NCBI GenBank assembly: GCA_963710615.1
Contig: CAVQBF010000008.1
Coordinates: forward strand, 1 to 64,000
DNA: 64,000 bases
From: GCA-2746605 sp963710615
GTDB lineage: Bacteria; Bacteroidota; Ignavibacteria; Ignavibacteriales; Melioribacteraceae
Reading direction: 5' to 3'
Shown here: positions 1-9,071 of the stretch, in pieces
Layout of the letters: every line of letters begins with the position of its first letter
Position numbering within the stretch: position 1 is the first letter of the stretch
Made by a program: the position numbers and the translations under genes
Notes under the pieces: model-generated
Seen by the model: only the letters and a program-made list of their open reading frames with translations
What the model was told of the DNA's origin: nothing
Database searches by the model: none

Positions 1-2
1 GA

Positions 3-443
3 GTAAGGAATTTAATAAACCAAAGAAAACAGTTAAGAGAAAAATTCAAACAAGCTACAGTAATAAAACCTTCGGAAGTTACAAATGTTTCTGTTGATCA
101 AAAATTCCTGGAAAATGTAATAAATACAATCGAGTTAAATATTGAGAATGAGGATTTTGCAGCGGAAATTTTAGCAGCGGAAGTTAATATGAGTGTTTCA
201 CAGTTGAATAGAAAGTTAAATGCTCTAATTGAACAGCCGCCGGGACAATTAATCCGATCACTGCGTTTGCAGAGAGCTGTAGATTTGTTAATACAAAATG
301 CCGGAAATGTTGCAGAAATATGTTATATGGTCGGATTTGGAGACCAAGCTAATTTCTCTAAGGCATTTAAGAAGCAGTTCGGGTGCAGCCCGCTTAAGTA
401 TAAAAAACAATTCGAAAACAACAACCATTCAACATTGTCGTGA
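3..443 (+). CDS. AraC-family DNA-binding C-terminus of a response regulator or hybrid sensor (partial, 5' end outside window)
   Basis: The reading frame is open from base 3, so the gene begins before the window; 146 codons are visible. The last 85 residues are an AraC/XylS double helix-turn-helix: MSVSQLNRKLNAL forms the first recognition region, and NVAEICYMVGFGDQANFSK with FKKQFGCSP is the classic second motif. Upstream, residues like VSVDQKFLENVINTIE match the linker that joins a receiver domain to the AraC domain in hybrid two-component proteins of Bacteroidetes-type bacteria. By family it binds DNA and controls transcription. The sensor or receiver part cannot be seen. Its target is unknown, and the following gene lies more than 400 bases away. 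Confidence 0.85.
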   Translation, partial: VRNLINQRKQLREKFKQATVIKPSEVTNVSVDQKFLENVINTIELNIENEDFAAEILAAEVNMSVSQLNRKLNALIEQPPGQLIRSLRLQRAVDLLIQNAGNVAEICYMVGFGDQANFSKAFKKQFGCSPLKYKKQFENNNHSTLS

Positions 444-811
444 TGAACCTCTCTGCAAGTCTGTTGCACAACAAAAGTGACTGTCATTTAGGTCTTTTAG
501 CCAAGTGTGTTGCAGAACTCATTTGTAATGATCTGTCATTCCGATTTGCGTTTTTTGCACTACCGGAATCTTAAAATTGGCCGCAAATTAGACATCAAGC
601 TTCCGGCATTCTCAGCCACGGCTGATCAGCCGGAATGACGAACATTTTTAGTTATTCAACATCCTTTACCTTCATTTCTGGAAAAAGAAAGTTTATCTGA
701 TTTTTACAATATTCAAGTCCATTTCTTATTAAAACCTTGCTTTTTCTATCAAATGTGCAGAAATGACAAAAATCTGCAATAAAAACACAAGATATCTGCT
801 TTATTTCACTT
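444..811. other. Gene-free stretch with palindromic repeat cluster
   Basis: No credible coding sequence lies between the AraC-type gene and the next gene. The stretch contains nested inverted repeats (listed separately at 535-639) and is otherwise AT-rich with no recognised RNA gene. Confidence 0.6.
535..639. repeat. Nested inverted repeats (REP/MITE-like element)
   Basis: Outer arms GTCATTCCG (535-543) and CGGAATGAC (631-639) are perfect reverse complements. Inside are ACCGGAATCTT-like (562-572) facing AAGCTTCCGG (597-606), then TTCCGGC (601-607) facing GCCGGAA (629-635), and the perfect 12-base palindrome GGCTGATCAGCC (620-631). The richer G+C content and stacked arms resemble a short dispersed repeat rather than a simple terminator. 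Confidence 0.6.
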
Positions 812-819
812 TACCTTTG
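812..819 (+). promoter_or_regulatory. Candidate Bacteroidetes-type -7 promoter box
   Basis: TACCTTTG matches the TAnnTTTG -7 consensus used by the Bacteroidetes primary sigma factor and lies 46 bases before the GTG start at 866. No clear -33 box is seen, so this is a weak call. Confidence 0.3.
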
Positions 820-865
820 TATCAGATATTTCTTATTCCCAAACACCAATAATAAAAAGAAATCT

Positions 866-1306
866 GTGGAAATAATAAAAATAACGGGCAAGTATATTAA
901 TACCGGAAAAATAGAATTGGAAAACTCAAAAACAATTAATTGGGATGTTTTAAGTAATGAAAATCTGCCGGCAATTCCTTTTGGAAGTAAAATAGAACTT
1001 GTCATCACATTTAATGAAAAAGATTTTCTAAGCGGTATAAACGGTTTTGTCTGGGCAACATACGATTTAAGACAAGCAGAAATAATTAAGGAAACACTAC
1101 TGGTTCAAAATATCGGTTCAGAAATTAAAGGTGAAAAATTGGGAAATATCATGCTATACGTAATAAAAATTTTAAGCAAAAATGAAATTGAAGATGCTAA
1201 GAATTTTATATGGAAAGGAGACAGCGGTTTAAGATTAAAACCGGACTGGAATTATAAACCTGGAGAAATTAATCAAAGTTTTGAACAATGGTTAAGCGGA
1301 AATTAA
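866..1306 (+). CDS. Hypothetical protein, 146 aa
   Basis: I do not recognise this protein with confidence. It starts with GTG behind an A-rich leader containing a weak AAAAAGA ribosome site. It has no signal peptide or membrane segment and looks cytoplasmic. The N-terminal 60 residues are beta-rich. The middle (WATYDLRQAEIIKETLL, then IGSEIKGEKLGNIMLYVIK) loosely resembles the DUF2007-type putative signal-transducing fold, in which a two-residue AE helix is followed by a short beta hairpin, but this is a visual impression only. The C-terminus is rich in W and K (NFIWKGDSGLRLKPDW). A candidate promoter lies just upstream, and the neighbours are unrelated. Confidence 0.6.
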   Translation: MEIIKITGKYINTGKIELENSKTINWDVLSNENLPAIPFGSKIELVITFNEKDFLSGINGFVWATYDLRQAEIIKETLLVQNIGSEIKGEKLGNIMLYVIKILSKNEIEDAKNFIWKGDSGLRLKPDWNYKPGEINQSFEQWLSGN

Positions 1307-1399
1307 AGCGTAAAAAGCTTAACTTTAACATAAACAGATGTATTGTATTATTGTTTCTACTTCTAACTTTATAGTTCAATAATTTATCTTGGAGAATAA

Positions 1400-3952
1400 A
1401 TGAAATTAAGAAAACTTTTGATTTTTTTATATACAGGTGTTTTTGTTCTAATTCTATATTCTGAAGGTTATGCTCAAAGAACACTCACTACTCAAGCTGA
1501 AGTGGAACAATTCGCTTCAGAGAGAATTGATTACGCTACAGGTATTTTAACAATTACTGGACCAGGCATAACTGATTTAAGTCTATTAGCAGAACTAAGA
1601 AGGAATTAACTGGAACACTGAATATTACTAATACCTCCCTTACAAATTTGGATGGATTGTGGTTTCTAAAAAATGTTGACAATCTGAATATTAATAATAA
1701 TAATAACCTATCAGATTTTAAGGCGCTTTATATATTGTTTAATGATCCTAACTCAATTTGGATGATTTATAGTATAACAGGAAATTTAGTAAACCCTACA
1801 AAATCTGAAATTATTGCTGGCGGATCTTCAGCTGTTGATGGGTTTTTAACTTTTTATACTCAAACCGAAGTAAATACGTTTAATGCTAATACTAAAGCAA
1901 TTTCTGGGTCTCTAGTAATTGATTCTTATGGGACAGGTAGTGATGAAATTTATGACTTATCTAGGTTTAACAACCTTAAATATGTTGGCGGACTTGAAGT
2001 AAATTACACTACTGCTTTGACTTCACTTAGCGCATTAAATAATCTAAAGTGGATTAGTAATGACCTTAATATTCGTTATAATGAGGCACTAACCGATGCT
2101 AGTGCACTAAGTTCTATCACTTTTGTTGGAGGTAATATTTCTGTTGAAACTGAAACAGATTTAAACTTTATATTTAATTTTTCTTCAGTTCCGGGGGACA
2201 TTTACATTAGTGCACCCAATATTAATATGTTAAGTAATATTACTTCTATTGGTGGTAATATGCGAATCAATGGTTTAACGACTCTGACGAATCTAGATGC
2301 CTTAAGTAATATAACAACAGTCCCAGGAAACCTATGGGTGCAAGGTACTGCTCTTACAAATATCAATGGGCTTAGTAATATTTCTTCTATTGGTGCAAAT
2401 CTTATTATTTGGGAAACATCCTCATTACTGAATTTAGATGGATTAAGTGGTCTTACCACCCTAGGAGGGGCTCTGATTATCAATAACCAAAAACCATACC
2501 AATATGCTTCAATCACTACTAATTTTCTCGCAGATCTAGGCGGATTATCCAATCTTACATCAGTTGGAGTATTCAATACAGATTTGGGATATACGGGGTT
2601 AGAATCCTTCTATGCAAATCACACAATAGTAATACAGAATAATGACTCATTGGATAATTACTGCGGTCTTAATCCGCTTTTCAGTTCTGGAACGGTAGGT
2701 TCCGGTACTATCTCCATTTCAAATAATTTGTATAATCCTCTTATACAAGAAATTTCTGATGGAACGGTATGTCTTCCTAGAACACGAGTAACAGTAACTA
2801 CCTCACCTCCTGGTTTAGATGTGGTAGTAGATGCCCAAACATTTGTTAGTCCTAAAAAACTTTCTTGGTTAAATGGTACTACTCATTCACTTTTTACTCC
2901 TTATTATAATGATAACTACTAGCCGAACAACCTATTCTTTTTCAGAATTGGTCCAATGGAGGAATATGGTGGCAGATTGTTAATACTCCAACTGTACCAA
3001 CAACTTACACTGCAAATTTTAGCATATATCAACCGGTGGGAATCGATATCACATCCTAAATAAACGACTTATTGGTAATGAATTATTTTTTGATATTTAC
3101 CTAAAAAGTTATAGTAATGCTTGCTATTTGGGTGATGCAGATCTTGTACTTGATTTTAATAACGATTTGTTCACAAATCCTACATTAGAAAAAGTATATG
3201 GTAATGGTGAATCTTTCTGTACATTTGTTCCCTCAATTCAAAACCAAACTAACAACAGTAACACCCAAAATAACTACTACAGTTATACTACAACAGAAAT
3301 AAGAATTAATGATGCAGTAATCTCGGTTAGATATCCTCTAACTTATTTGGCCACAGAATCTGATTTTAATACACAAGTTGCAAAAATTGACAATTCTCAA
3401 AATGTTCATCGCCTGGGAAGATTTAAGATAACTGGCTTCAATGGTTCGGCCGGAAGTACAAACCTTATTTGGTCTGATTTGGTTGGTGTATATTCAACTT
3501 ATGTGAAATCACTATTATTTACCGGTGCAAGCTATTACACTGCATTTTATGCAGCTATTACAAACACAATTAGCCCGCCGGTTATATCTGCAGATATTAG
3601 AGTATTCTTAGAGGGACCATATAATAGCACCTTAAATGAATTGAGTAGCAGCATAAACAGTTCTATTCCGCTAACATCCCCATACCCAGAAGATCCGATC
3701 TCATTAACCAGTATTCCCAATACTAATATTGTAGACTGGGTACTGATTGAATTAAGAGCTACAGATCCATCAAAGTCATCAGTTGTAAGGAAATCAGCGT
3801 TTTTAACAAAAGATGGCAGTATAGTTGATACTGATGGAAATAGTCCGGTTAATTTTGTTGGTACAAATGCTGGCAATTATTATGTGGTAGTACACCATAG
3901 AAATCATTTGGAAGTGATGAGTAAAGATCCAATAAGTTTTACAGAAATCTAA
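1400..3952 (+). pseudogene. Secreted L-domain (leucine-rich) surface protein, broken by frameshifts and lacking a C-terminal sorting domain
   Basis: A signal peptide (MKLRKLLIFLYTGVFVLILY, cleaved near GYAQ) begins at 1400 behind TTGGAGAA. Joined across frames, the product would be about 850 residues. It has two receptor-L-domain-like repeat blocks (TTQAEVEQF and later TQTEVNTF, with LTNLDALSNITTVPGN units), a cap DNYCGLNPLFSSGTVGSG, a PEGA-like beta domain (VTVTTSPPGLDVVVDA), and a cohesin-like module (LIGNELFFDIYLK, GDADLVLDFNN) ending in GNYYVVVHHRNHLEVMSK. Frame changes occur near 1603, 2915, 2940 (T-run) and 3038. The net shift is zero. The frame stops at 3952 without the sorting domain that its neighbours carry. 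It is either a decayed gene or a consensus with errors. Confidence 0.7.
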
Positions 3953-4001
3953 TAATATTTCATTTAGTAGATACTAATAAAAGAACAACAAAGGAGCATA
4001 C

Positions 4002-5405
4002 ATGAAATACAATAAACTTTTCTTCACAATCTTTCTCAGCTGCTTTTTAAGCATTTTTATGCTTACGGAAAGTAAGGCGCAAAGTTTTACCCTTACTACC
4101 CAAGAACAAGTTAATGCTTTTGACAATACAATAATCTCGATTAGTGGCGATTTGAAAATCGGGGAGTTTCTTGCTGATTCAGATATAAATGATTTATCAC
4201 CCCTTTCATCTCTTACTTCTATTGGTGGAGATCTTACTATTATATCTACTTCAGTATTAACAAGTCTTAACGGTTTAAACGGATTAATTTTTGTTGGGGG
4301 ATCGCTTAGAGTGCAGGATAATGACATTCTCACAAATTTAGACGGATTAAGTAATATTATTTCTATTGGGGGAAATATTAATATACCATTTAATCGTCTC
4401 CTAGAAAATTTAGACGGACTAAGTGGCCTAACTTCTATTGTAGGGGACTTAAATATAACTGGCAATGATGCCCTCACAAATTTGAACGGACTAAGTGGTT
4501 TAACTTCAGTTGGTAGAAGTTTTTTAATTCAAATTAATCCTCTCTTAGAAAATTTAGACGGACTGACCAGTCTTACCTCTATTGGTGGATATCTAGCTGT
4601 AGGCGGAAATCACGCCCTAAGAAATTTAGATGGTTTGCGTAATCTCACATTTGTTGGAGAATCTGCTGGGTCTACTATTAGTTTTTGGGATAATAGTTTA
4701 CTTGATAATTTCTGCGGGATCTATCCACTTTTTAGTGAGGGAACACTTGGAAACGGAAGAATTGAAATTGCAGGTTACACCAATCCTACATCTGAAGAAA
4801 TTAAAGTTATCTTTGCAGATTGCGTTTCATTAACCCCAGAAGATATGATAGCAGACCTAATAACTTCAGTTGATGGTTCGGGTATTCATAAAGGAACAAA
4901 GCGATTATTAACTGGTTTTCTTAACAGTGCGGATAAATCATTAGATAGAGGAAGAGAAAGAATAGCTATTCTAAAATTAGTAGCATTCAAATGGCTTGTT
5001 AAAGTTCAGAGCCCCAGAAAGATTGATGCCGCTTTAGTAGATGAATGGATTGGAAAAGCAGAAGAAATTATTGACGCAATAAAGACTGCATTGCCAAAAA
5101 GCGGTGAATTAGATGAATTGGCTTCAGAGGATGTATTGCCGGAAACATATAATCTTAACCAGAATTATCCAAACCCATTTAACCCTACTACAACAATAAG
5201 CTACTCAATACCAGAAAATGAATATGTAACACTAAGCATTTATGATGCATTAGGTAAAGAAGTAGCAGTATTAGATAATGGATTCAGAACAGCTGGTAAT
5301 TACTCACACACATTTGATGCAAGTAAACTTTCAAGTGGAATGTATTTCTACACCATAAGAAGTGGAAACTTTGTTCAGACTAAGAAAATGTTGTTGATGA
5401 AGTAA
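4002..5405 (+). CDS. Secreted L-domain surface protein with T9SS type A sorting domain (467 aa)
   Basis: The gene starts at ATG 4002 behind AAAGGAG. The signal peptide (about residues 1-27) ends in ESKAQS. Residues 30-240 hold roughly eight 24-residue leucine-rich units of the form LENLDGLSGLTSIVGDLNI, resembling receptor L-domains. A cap DNFCGIYPLFSEGTLGNG follows. Residues about 280-365 form a helical linker (SVDGSGIHKGTKRLLTGFLN, AFKWLVKVQS) reminiscent of FIMAH domains. The last about 85 residues are a T9SS type A sorting domain with NYPNPFNPTTTISYSIP and terminal SGNFVQTKKMLLMK. By family it is exported by T9SS and anchored or released at the cell surface, perhaps for adhesion or glycan binding. 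It is followed by a hairpin terminator and a tandem copy. Confidence 0.88.
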   Translation: MKYNKLFFTIFLSCFLSIFMLTESKAQSFTLTTQEQVNAFDNTIISISGDLKIGEFLADSDINDLSPLSSLTSIGGDLTIISTSVLTSLNGLNGLIFVGGSLRVQDNDILTNLDGLSNIISIGGNINIPFNRLLENLDGLSGLTSIVGDLNITGNDALTNLNGLSGLTSVGRSFLIQINPLLENLDGLTSLTSIGGYLAVGGNHALRNLDGLRNLTFVGESAGSTISFWDNSLLDNFCGIYPLFSEGTLGNGRIEIAGYTNPTSEEIKVIFADCVSLTPEDMIADLITSVDGSGIHKGTKRLLTGFLNSADKSLDRGRERIAILKLVAFKWLVKVQSPRKIDAALVDEWIGKAEEIIDAIKTALPKSGELDELASEDVLPETYNLNQNYPNPFNPTTTISYSIPENEYVTLSIYDALGKEVAVLDNGFRTAGNYSHTFDASKLSSGMYFYTIRSGNFVQTKKMLLMK

Positions 5406-5421
5406 GAATAAGCAGATATTA

Positions 5422-5474
5422 AAACCTCCGGGGTTTGGAAGCTGAATGAAGCAACCTAAAAACCTCGGAGGTTT
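5422..5474 (+). terminator. Hairpin terminator / repeat after the first L-domain gene
   Basis: AAACCTCCGGGGTTT (5422-5436) pairs with AAACCTCGGAGGTTT (5460-5474) at 14 of 15 positions across a 23-base loop, starting 17 bases after the stop codon. The following bases are only moderately T-rich. The same unit recurs at 7048-7100, and its core recurs at 28469-28499. Confidence 0.65.
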
Positions 5475-5554
5475 ATTATTACTCAATCGAATTTATACAG
5501 CTAATTTAAAATGTTTAACACAAATAATAATGAACAAACACAAAAGGAGTATAT

Positions 5555-7031
5555 ATGAAATACAATAAACTTTTCTTCACAATGTTTCTAGCCTGCTTTT
5601 TAAGCATTTTTATGCTTACGGAAAGTAAGGCGCAAAGTTTTACCCTTACTGACCCAAGAACAAGTTAATGCTTTTGACAATACAATAATCTCGATTAGTG
5701 GCGATTTGAAAATCGGGGAGTTTCTTGCTGATTCAGATATAAATGATTTATCACCCCTTTCATCTCTTACTTCTATTGGTGGAGATCTTCACTGATTATA
5801 TCTACTTCAGTATTAACAAGTCTTAACGGTTTAAACGGATTAATTTTTGTTGGGGGATCGCTTAGAGTGCAGGATAATGACATTCTCACAAATTTAGACG
5901 GATTAAGTAATATTATTTCTATCGGGGGAAATATTAATATACCATTTAATCGTTCCTTGAAAATTTAGACGGACTAAGTGGCCTAACTTCTATCGCAGGG
6001 GACTTAAATATAACTGGCAATGATGCCCTCACAAATTCTAATGGACTAAGTGGTTTAACTTCAGTTGGTAGAAGTTTTTTAATTAAATTAATCCTCTCTT
6101 AGAAAATTTAGACGGACTGACCAGTCTTACTTCTGTTGGTGGAGATCTTTCTATTGGAGGCAATCCAGAGCTCAAGAATCTAGGTGGATTAAGCAATCTT
6201 ATTTCTGTTGGTGGATTTCTTAGTATTAATTATAACACAGAACTAACAAATCTTAATGCACTTAGTAACATTAATTCTATTGGAGAAGCAAATAATATTA
6301 CTCTTAAAATACTTAACAATCCAATGCTCAGCAGTTTTTGCGGACTTTACCCGGTTTTTAGTGAGGGAACGCTTGGAAACGGAACAATTGAAATTGCTGG
6401 TTACACTAATCCAACTCCGGAAGAAATTGAAACCATTTTTGCAGATTGTGCACCCTTGACCCCGGAAGAAATGATAGCAGAACTAATAACTTCAGTTGAC
6501 GGTTCGGGTATTCATAAAGGAACAAAGCGATTATTAACTGGTTTTCTTAACAGTGCGGATAAATCATTAGATAGAGGAAGAGAAAAACTAGCTATTCTAA
6601 AATTAGTAGCATTCAAATGGCTTGTTAAAGTTCAGAGCCCCAGAAAGATTGATGCCGCTTTAGCAGATGAATGGATTGGAAAAGCAGAAGAAATTATTGA
6701 CGCAATAAAGACTGCATTGCCAAAAAGCGGTGAATTAGATGAATTGGCTTCAGAGGATGTATTGCCGGAAACATATAATCTTAACCAGAATTATCCAAAC
6801 CCATTTAACCCTACTACAACAATAAGTTATTCAATACCAGAAAATGAATATGTAACACTAAGCATATATGATGCATTAGGTAAAGAAGTAGCAGTATTAG
6901 ATAATGGATTCAGAACAGCTGGTAATTACTCACACACATTTGATGCAAGTGACCTTTCAAGTGGAATGTATTTCTACACCATAAGAAGCGGAAACTTTGT
7001 TCAGACTAAGAAAATGTTATTGATGAAGTAA
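5555..7031 (+). pseudogene. Tandem copy of the L-domain/T9SS surface protein, frame disrupted by indels
   Basis: From its ribosome site (AAAAGGAG) and ATG at 5555 this repeats the 4002 gene almost base for base: same signal peptide, same first repeats, same FIMAH-like linker and T9SS sorting domain. Relative to copy 1 it has an extra G at 5651, extra C and G near 5790 and 5794, and single-base losses near 5955 and 6085, which put stops in the repeat region. From about 6090 the frame is open to 7031. The last repeats differ from copy 1, and one extra unit of exactly 72 bases (24 codons) is present once the indels are corrected. The gene could be truly broken, or the copy could be poorly polished because reads map to both copies. 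Confidence 0.75.
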
Positions 7032-7047
7032 GAATAAGCAGATATTA

Positions 7048-7100
7048 AAACCTCCGGGGTTTGGAAGCTAAATGAAGCAACCTAAAAACCTCGGAGGTTT
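7048..7100 (+). terminator. Hairpin terminator / repeat after the second L-domain gene
   Basis: AAACCTCCGGGGTTT (7048-7062) pairs with AAACCTCGGAGGTTT (7086-7100). The spacing and loop match the copy at 5422-5474 with one base difference, so the terminator was duplicated together with the gene. Confidence 0.65.
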
Positions 7101-7169
7101 ACATTTATAATTAAAAAGAAGCCTAATTATTATAACGAATTTGCAATAATATATTACCTAAACCACACT

Positions 7170-8825
7170 TTATTTTAGTCTTATCGGATCTGCCCAAGTG
7201 CCGTTATAAATTAGTTTTTGGTCATGGATAGTTTTAACAAACTTTCCATATGTTATTTCTGTCCCAACATAAAGTCCAACCAAGGGACTTTCTTCAGGAA
7301 GGGTGTAGCTATCTTTTAGAGACTGATTTTGCAGCTCAGAGTTAATGTTCCAAATCCTTCTTTCTCCTCTGGACCATCCTATATGGGTAGAGAAGAGATA
7401 ACGAACTTCTTTAGCTAATGTAAATACAGAATTATTCTCAAGCTTTAACTCAATATTAATTTCTTTATTATCTTTTATATCTTTCACGGGAGTTTTTATT
7501 GTAACCTGTGGCCACTCTACTTCCCTATCACCAGTAAGAATTATGATGCTCTCAATTTTTAGTATTTCATTATTATCGTCATAAAACTCAAATATTAATT
7601 CGCGATCACTAAGATCTGGCTCAGCAAATGAAATAAAGTCCTTGAGGTAATTATTTGTAATATCTTTTTGTGAATATATTATTCTGTCATTGTACACAAC
7701 ATTCATGCTTTTTACGTCTGGATGTAAGAATATTTCCAGCGGGACCTCATTTTTATAAAACATTTGATTTTTGGGGGAACTGATGATCGCATTATTATAC
7801 TTTTTCATTTCATTCCATACAGGACGCGGATAACCGATGGTATCTTCTAAATCACGGTATCCCCAAAACCCGAACCACTCTTCCGGGGTATCGTTATGCT
7901 TGGCCGGTTCACCCCCTTTCCACCATCCGTCAGCATAATAAAAGGGACAAGCTCCGGCTGCTCCTGCATCTAATAACTGCCGGTAGTACCAAGGCAATAT
8001 CTCCATTTGCTCAATCAATGTATTTCCACCATATCGAGAATCGCCTCCATCACGTGAAACAGATAAACCAAATTCTGTTAGCAGCAATGGCTTACCCTGT
8101 CCATTCATTTCCGGAAGGATTTTGCATGCGTTAGTATACCCATGTGTATAATTGAAACCATCATAATCGTAAGAGTTATAAGCATAAATATCAAAAACAT
8201 TCATATCTACAAACTCTGTAATTGCAGAATTGCCGCTGATAGTAACTGGGATACCGGGATGTTCAATGTGAATTAGATCTCTCATCTTCTTCCATAAATC
8301 AACGGTTGCCTGCGCTCCTACTTTTTGGATATGCTGCGGCATCGGTTCATTCATAACTAAATAAGTAATTATGCAGTCATAATTCTTTGAGTAACTTAGT
8401 ACGTTTTTCACAATTGTCATATATTCATCAACAATCTTTGGATCTGAGAAATCCTGTTCCGGTTTTATGCCTATTCCAAAAATAATTTTGAGCCCTGATT
8501 CTTGTACTACTTTTAGTTCATCTTCAAATAGTTCAGACCATGTGCGGACAGCATTAAATCCCGCCTCCTTAATAACTTGCATGTCATGTTTTACTCTTTG
8601 AGGTTCGGAATATCTCTTCTCATAAGGATGCTGTCCAGGTCTGGCACCTATCTCATAACCGAGTGCGTTTACAAAGAATTTTTCTCCGTTTATATAATAC
8701 CAGCCATTTTTGATTTCCAGATTGGATTTTAATTTTGTATCAGTCTCATTTATTTTATTCTGAGCCAATGCACCGGAAAACACAAATGTAATTATTAGTA
8801 CTGCTAACAGGTAGCTTTTTTTCAT
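7170..8825 (-). CDS. Secreted clan GH-A glycoside hydrolase (TIM barrel)
   Basis: The chosen ATG at 8825 gives an ideal signal peptide (MKKSYLLAVLIITFVFSGALAQ) and has AGTGAG upstream; an in-frame GTG four codons earlier is less likely. Residues about 40-350 form a (beta/alpha)8 barrel with FNAVRTWSE, the acid/base motif YLVMNEP (Glu about 160) and the nucleophile motif LLLTEFG (Glu about 251), the arrangement of clan GH-A retaining enzymes such as GH2 and GH5. The last about 200 residues look like beta-sandwich domains. The protein probably hydrolyses or transfers beta-linked glycans in the periplasm or outside the cell. The substrate cannot be read from sequence. It stands alone, with no SusC/SusD genes beside it. 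Confidence 0.82.
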   Translation of the reverse strand: MKKSYLLAVLIITFVFSGALAQNKINETDTKLKSNLEIKNGWYYINGEKFFVNALGYEIGARPGQHPYEKRYSEPQRVKHDMQVIKEAGFNAVRTWSELFEDELKVVQESGLKIIFGIGIKPEQDFSDPKIVDEYMTIVKNVLSYSKNYDCIITYLVMNEPMPQHIQKVGAQATVDLWKKMRDLIHIEHPGIPVTISGNSAITEFVDMNVFDIYAYNSYDYDGFNYTHGYTNACKILPEMNGQGKPLLLTEFGLSVSRDGGDSRYGGNTLIEQMEILPWYYRQLLDAGAAGACPFYYADGWWKGGEPAKHNDTPEEWFGFWGYRDLEDTIGYPRPVWNEMKKYNNAIISSPKNQMFYKNEVPLEIFLHPDVKSMNVVYNDRIIYSQKDITNNYLKDFISFAEPDLSDRELIFEFYDDNNEILKIESIIILTGDREVEWPQVTIKTPVKDIKDNKEINIELKLENNSVFTLAKEVRYLFSTHIGWSRGERRIWNINSELQNQSLKDSYTLPEESPLVGLYVGTEITYGKFVKTIHDQKLIYNGTWADPIRLK

Positions 8826-8940
8826 AATTAAACTCACTTTTAAATTAGATTGGATTTCTTTAACAATTTTATTAAAAAGACTTCTGAAATAATTAAAATG
8901 TCATTAACGTGAAAACGGGAATCTATTGAATTCTCGGTGG

Positions 8941-8979
8941 ATTCCAACTCCTGCCAACCGCAGGCAGATTCGTGGGAAT
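8941..8979. repeat. Imperfect palindrome upstream of the glycoside hydrolase
   Basis: ATTCC (8941-8945) faces GGAAT (8975-8979), enclosing CTGCC (8951-8955) facing GGCAG (8963-8967). This short G+C-richer hairpin sits in the spacer between two minus-strand genes. It may be a terminator for the upstream TlpA-like gene or a degenerate dispersed repeat. Confidence 0.4.
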
Positions 8980-9071
8980 GATAAGCATTATTAATTCAAT
9001 TTTTCAGAAGTTTCTTAAAATATAAATTTATATCAATTGTTACAATGAACAGAAATAGATTGCAAATAATA

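Noticed and set aside
2202..2576. 124-codon frame on the minus strand opposite the L-domain repeats
   Set aside because: It mirrors the repeat periodicity of the sense gene, with repetitive R/L/P-rich sequence, no ribosome site and no family match.
3974..4477. 167-codon minus-strand frame opposite the first intact L-domain gene
   Set aside because: It lies wholly antisense to a well-supported gene with signal peptide and sorting domain. Its composition follows the sense repeats.
4002..7031. Diversity-generating retroelement or phase-variation system at the duplicated surface genes
   Set aside because: No reverse transcriptase, template repeat, invertase or simple-sequence slippage tract is present. 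The variation fits ordinary recombination or consensus error.
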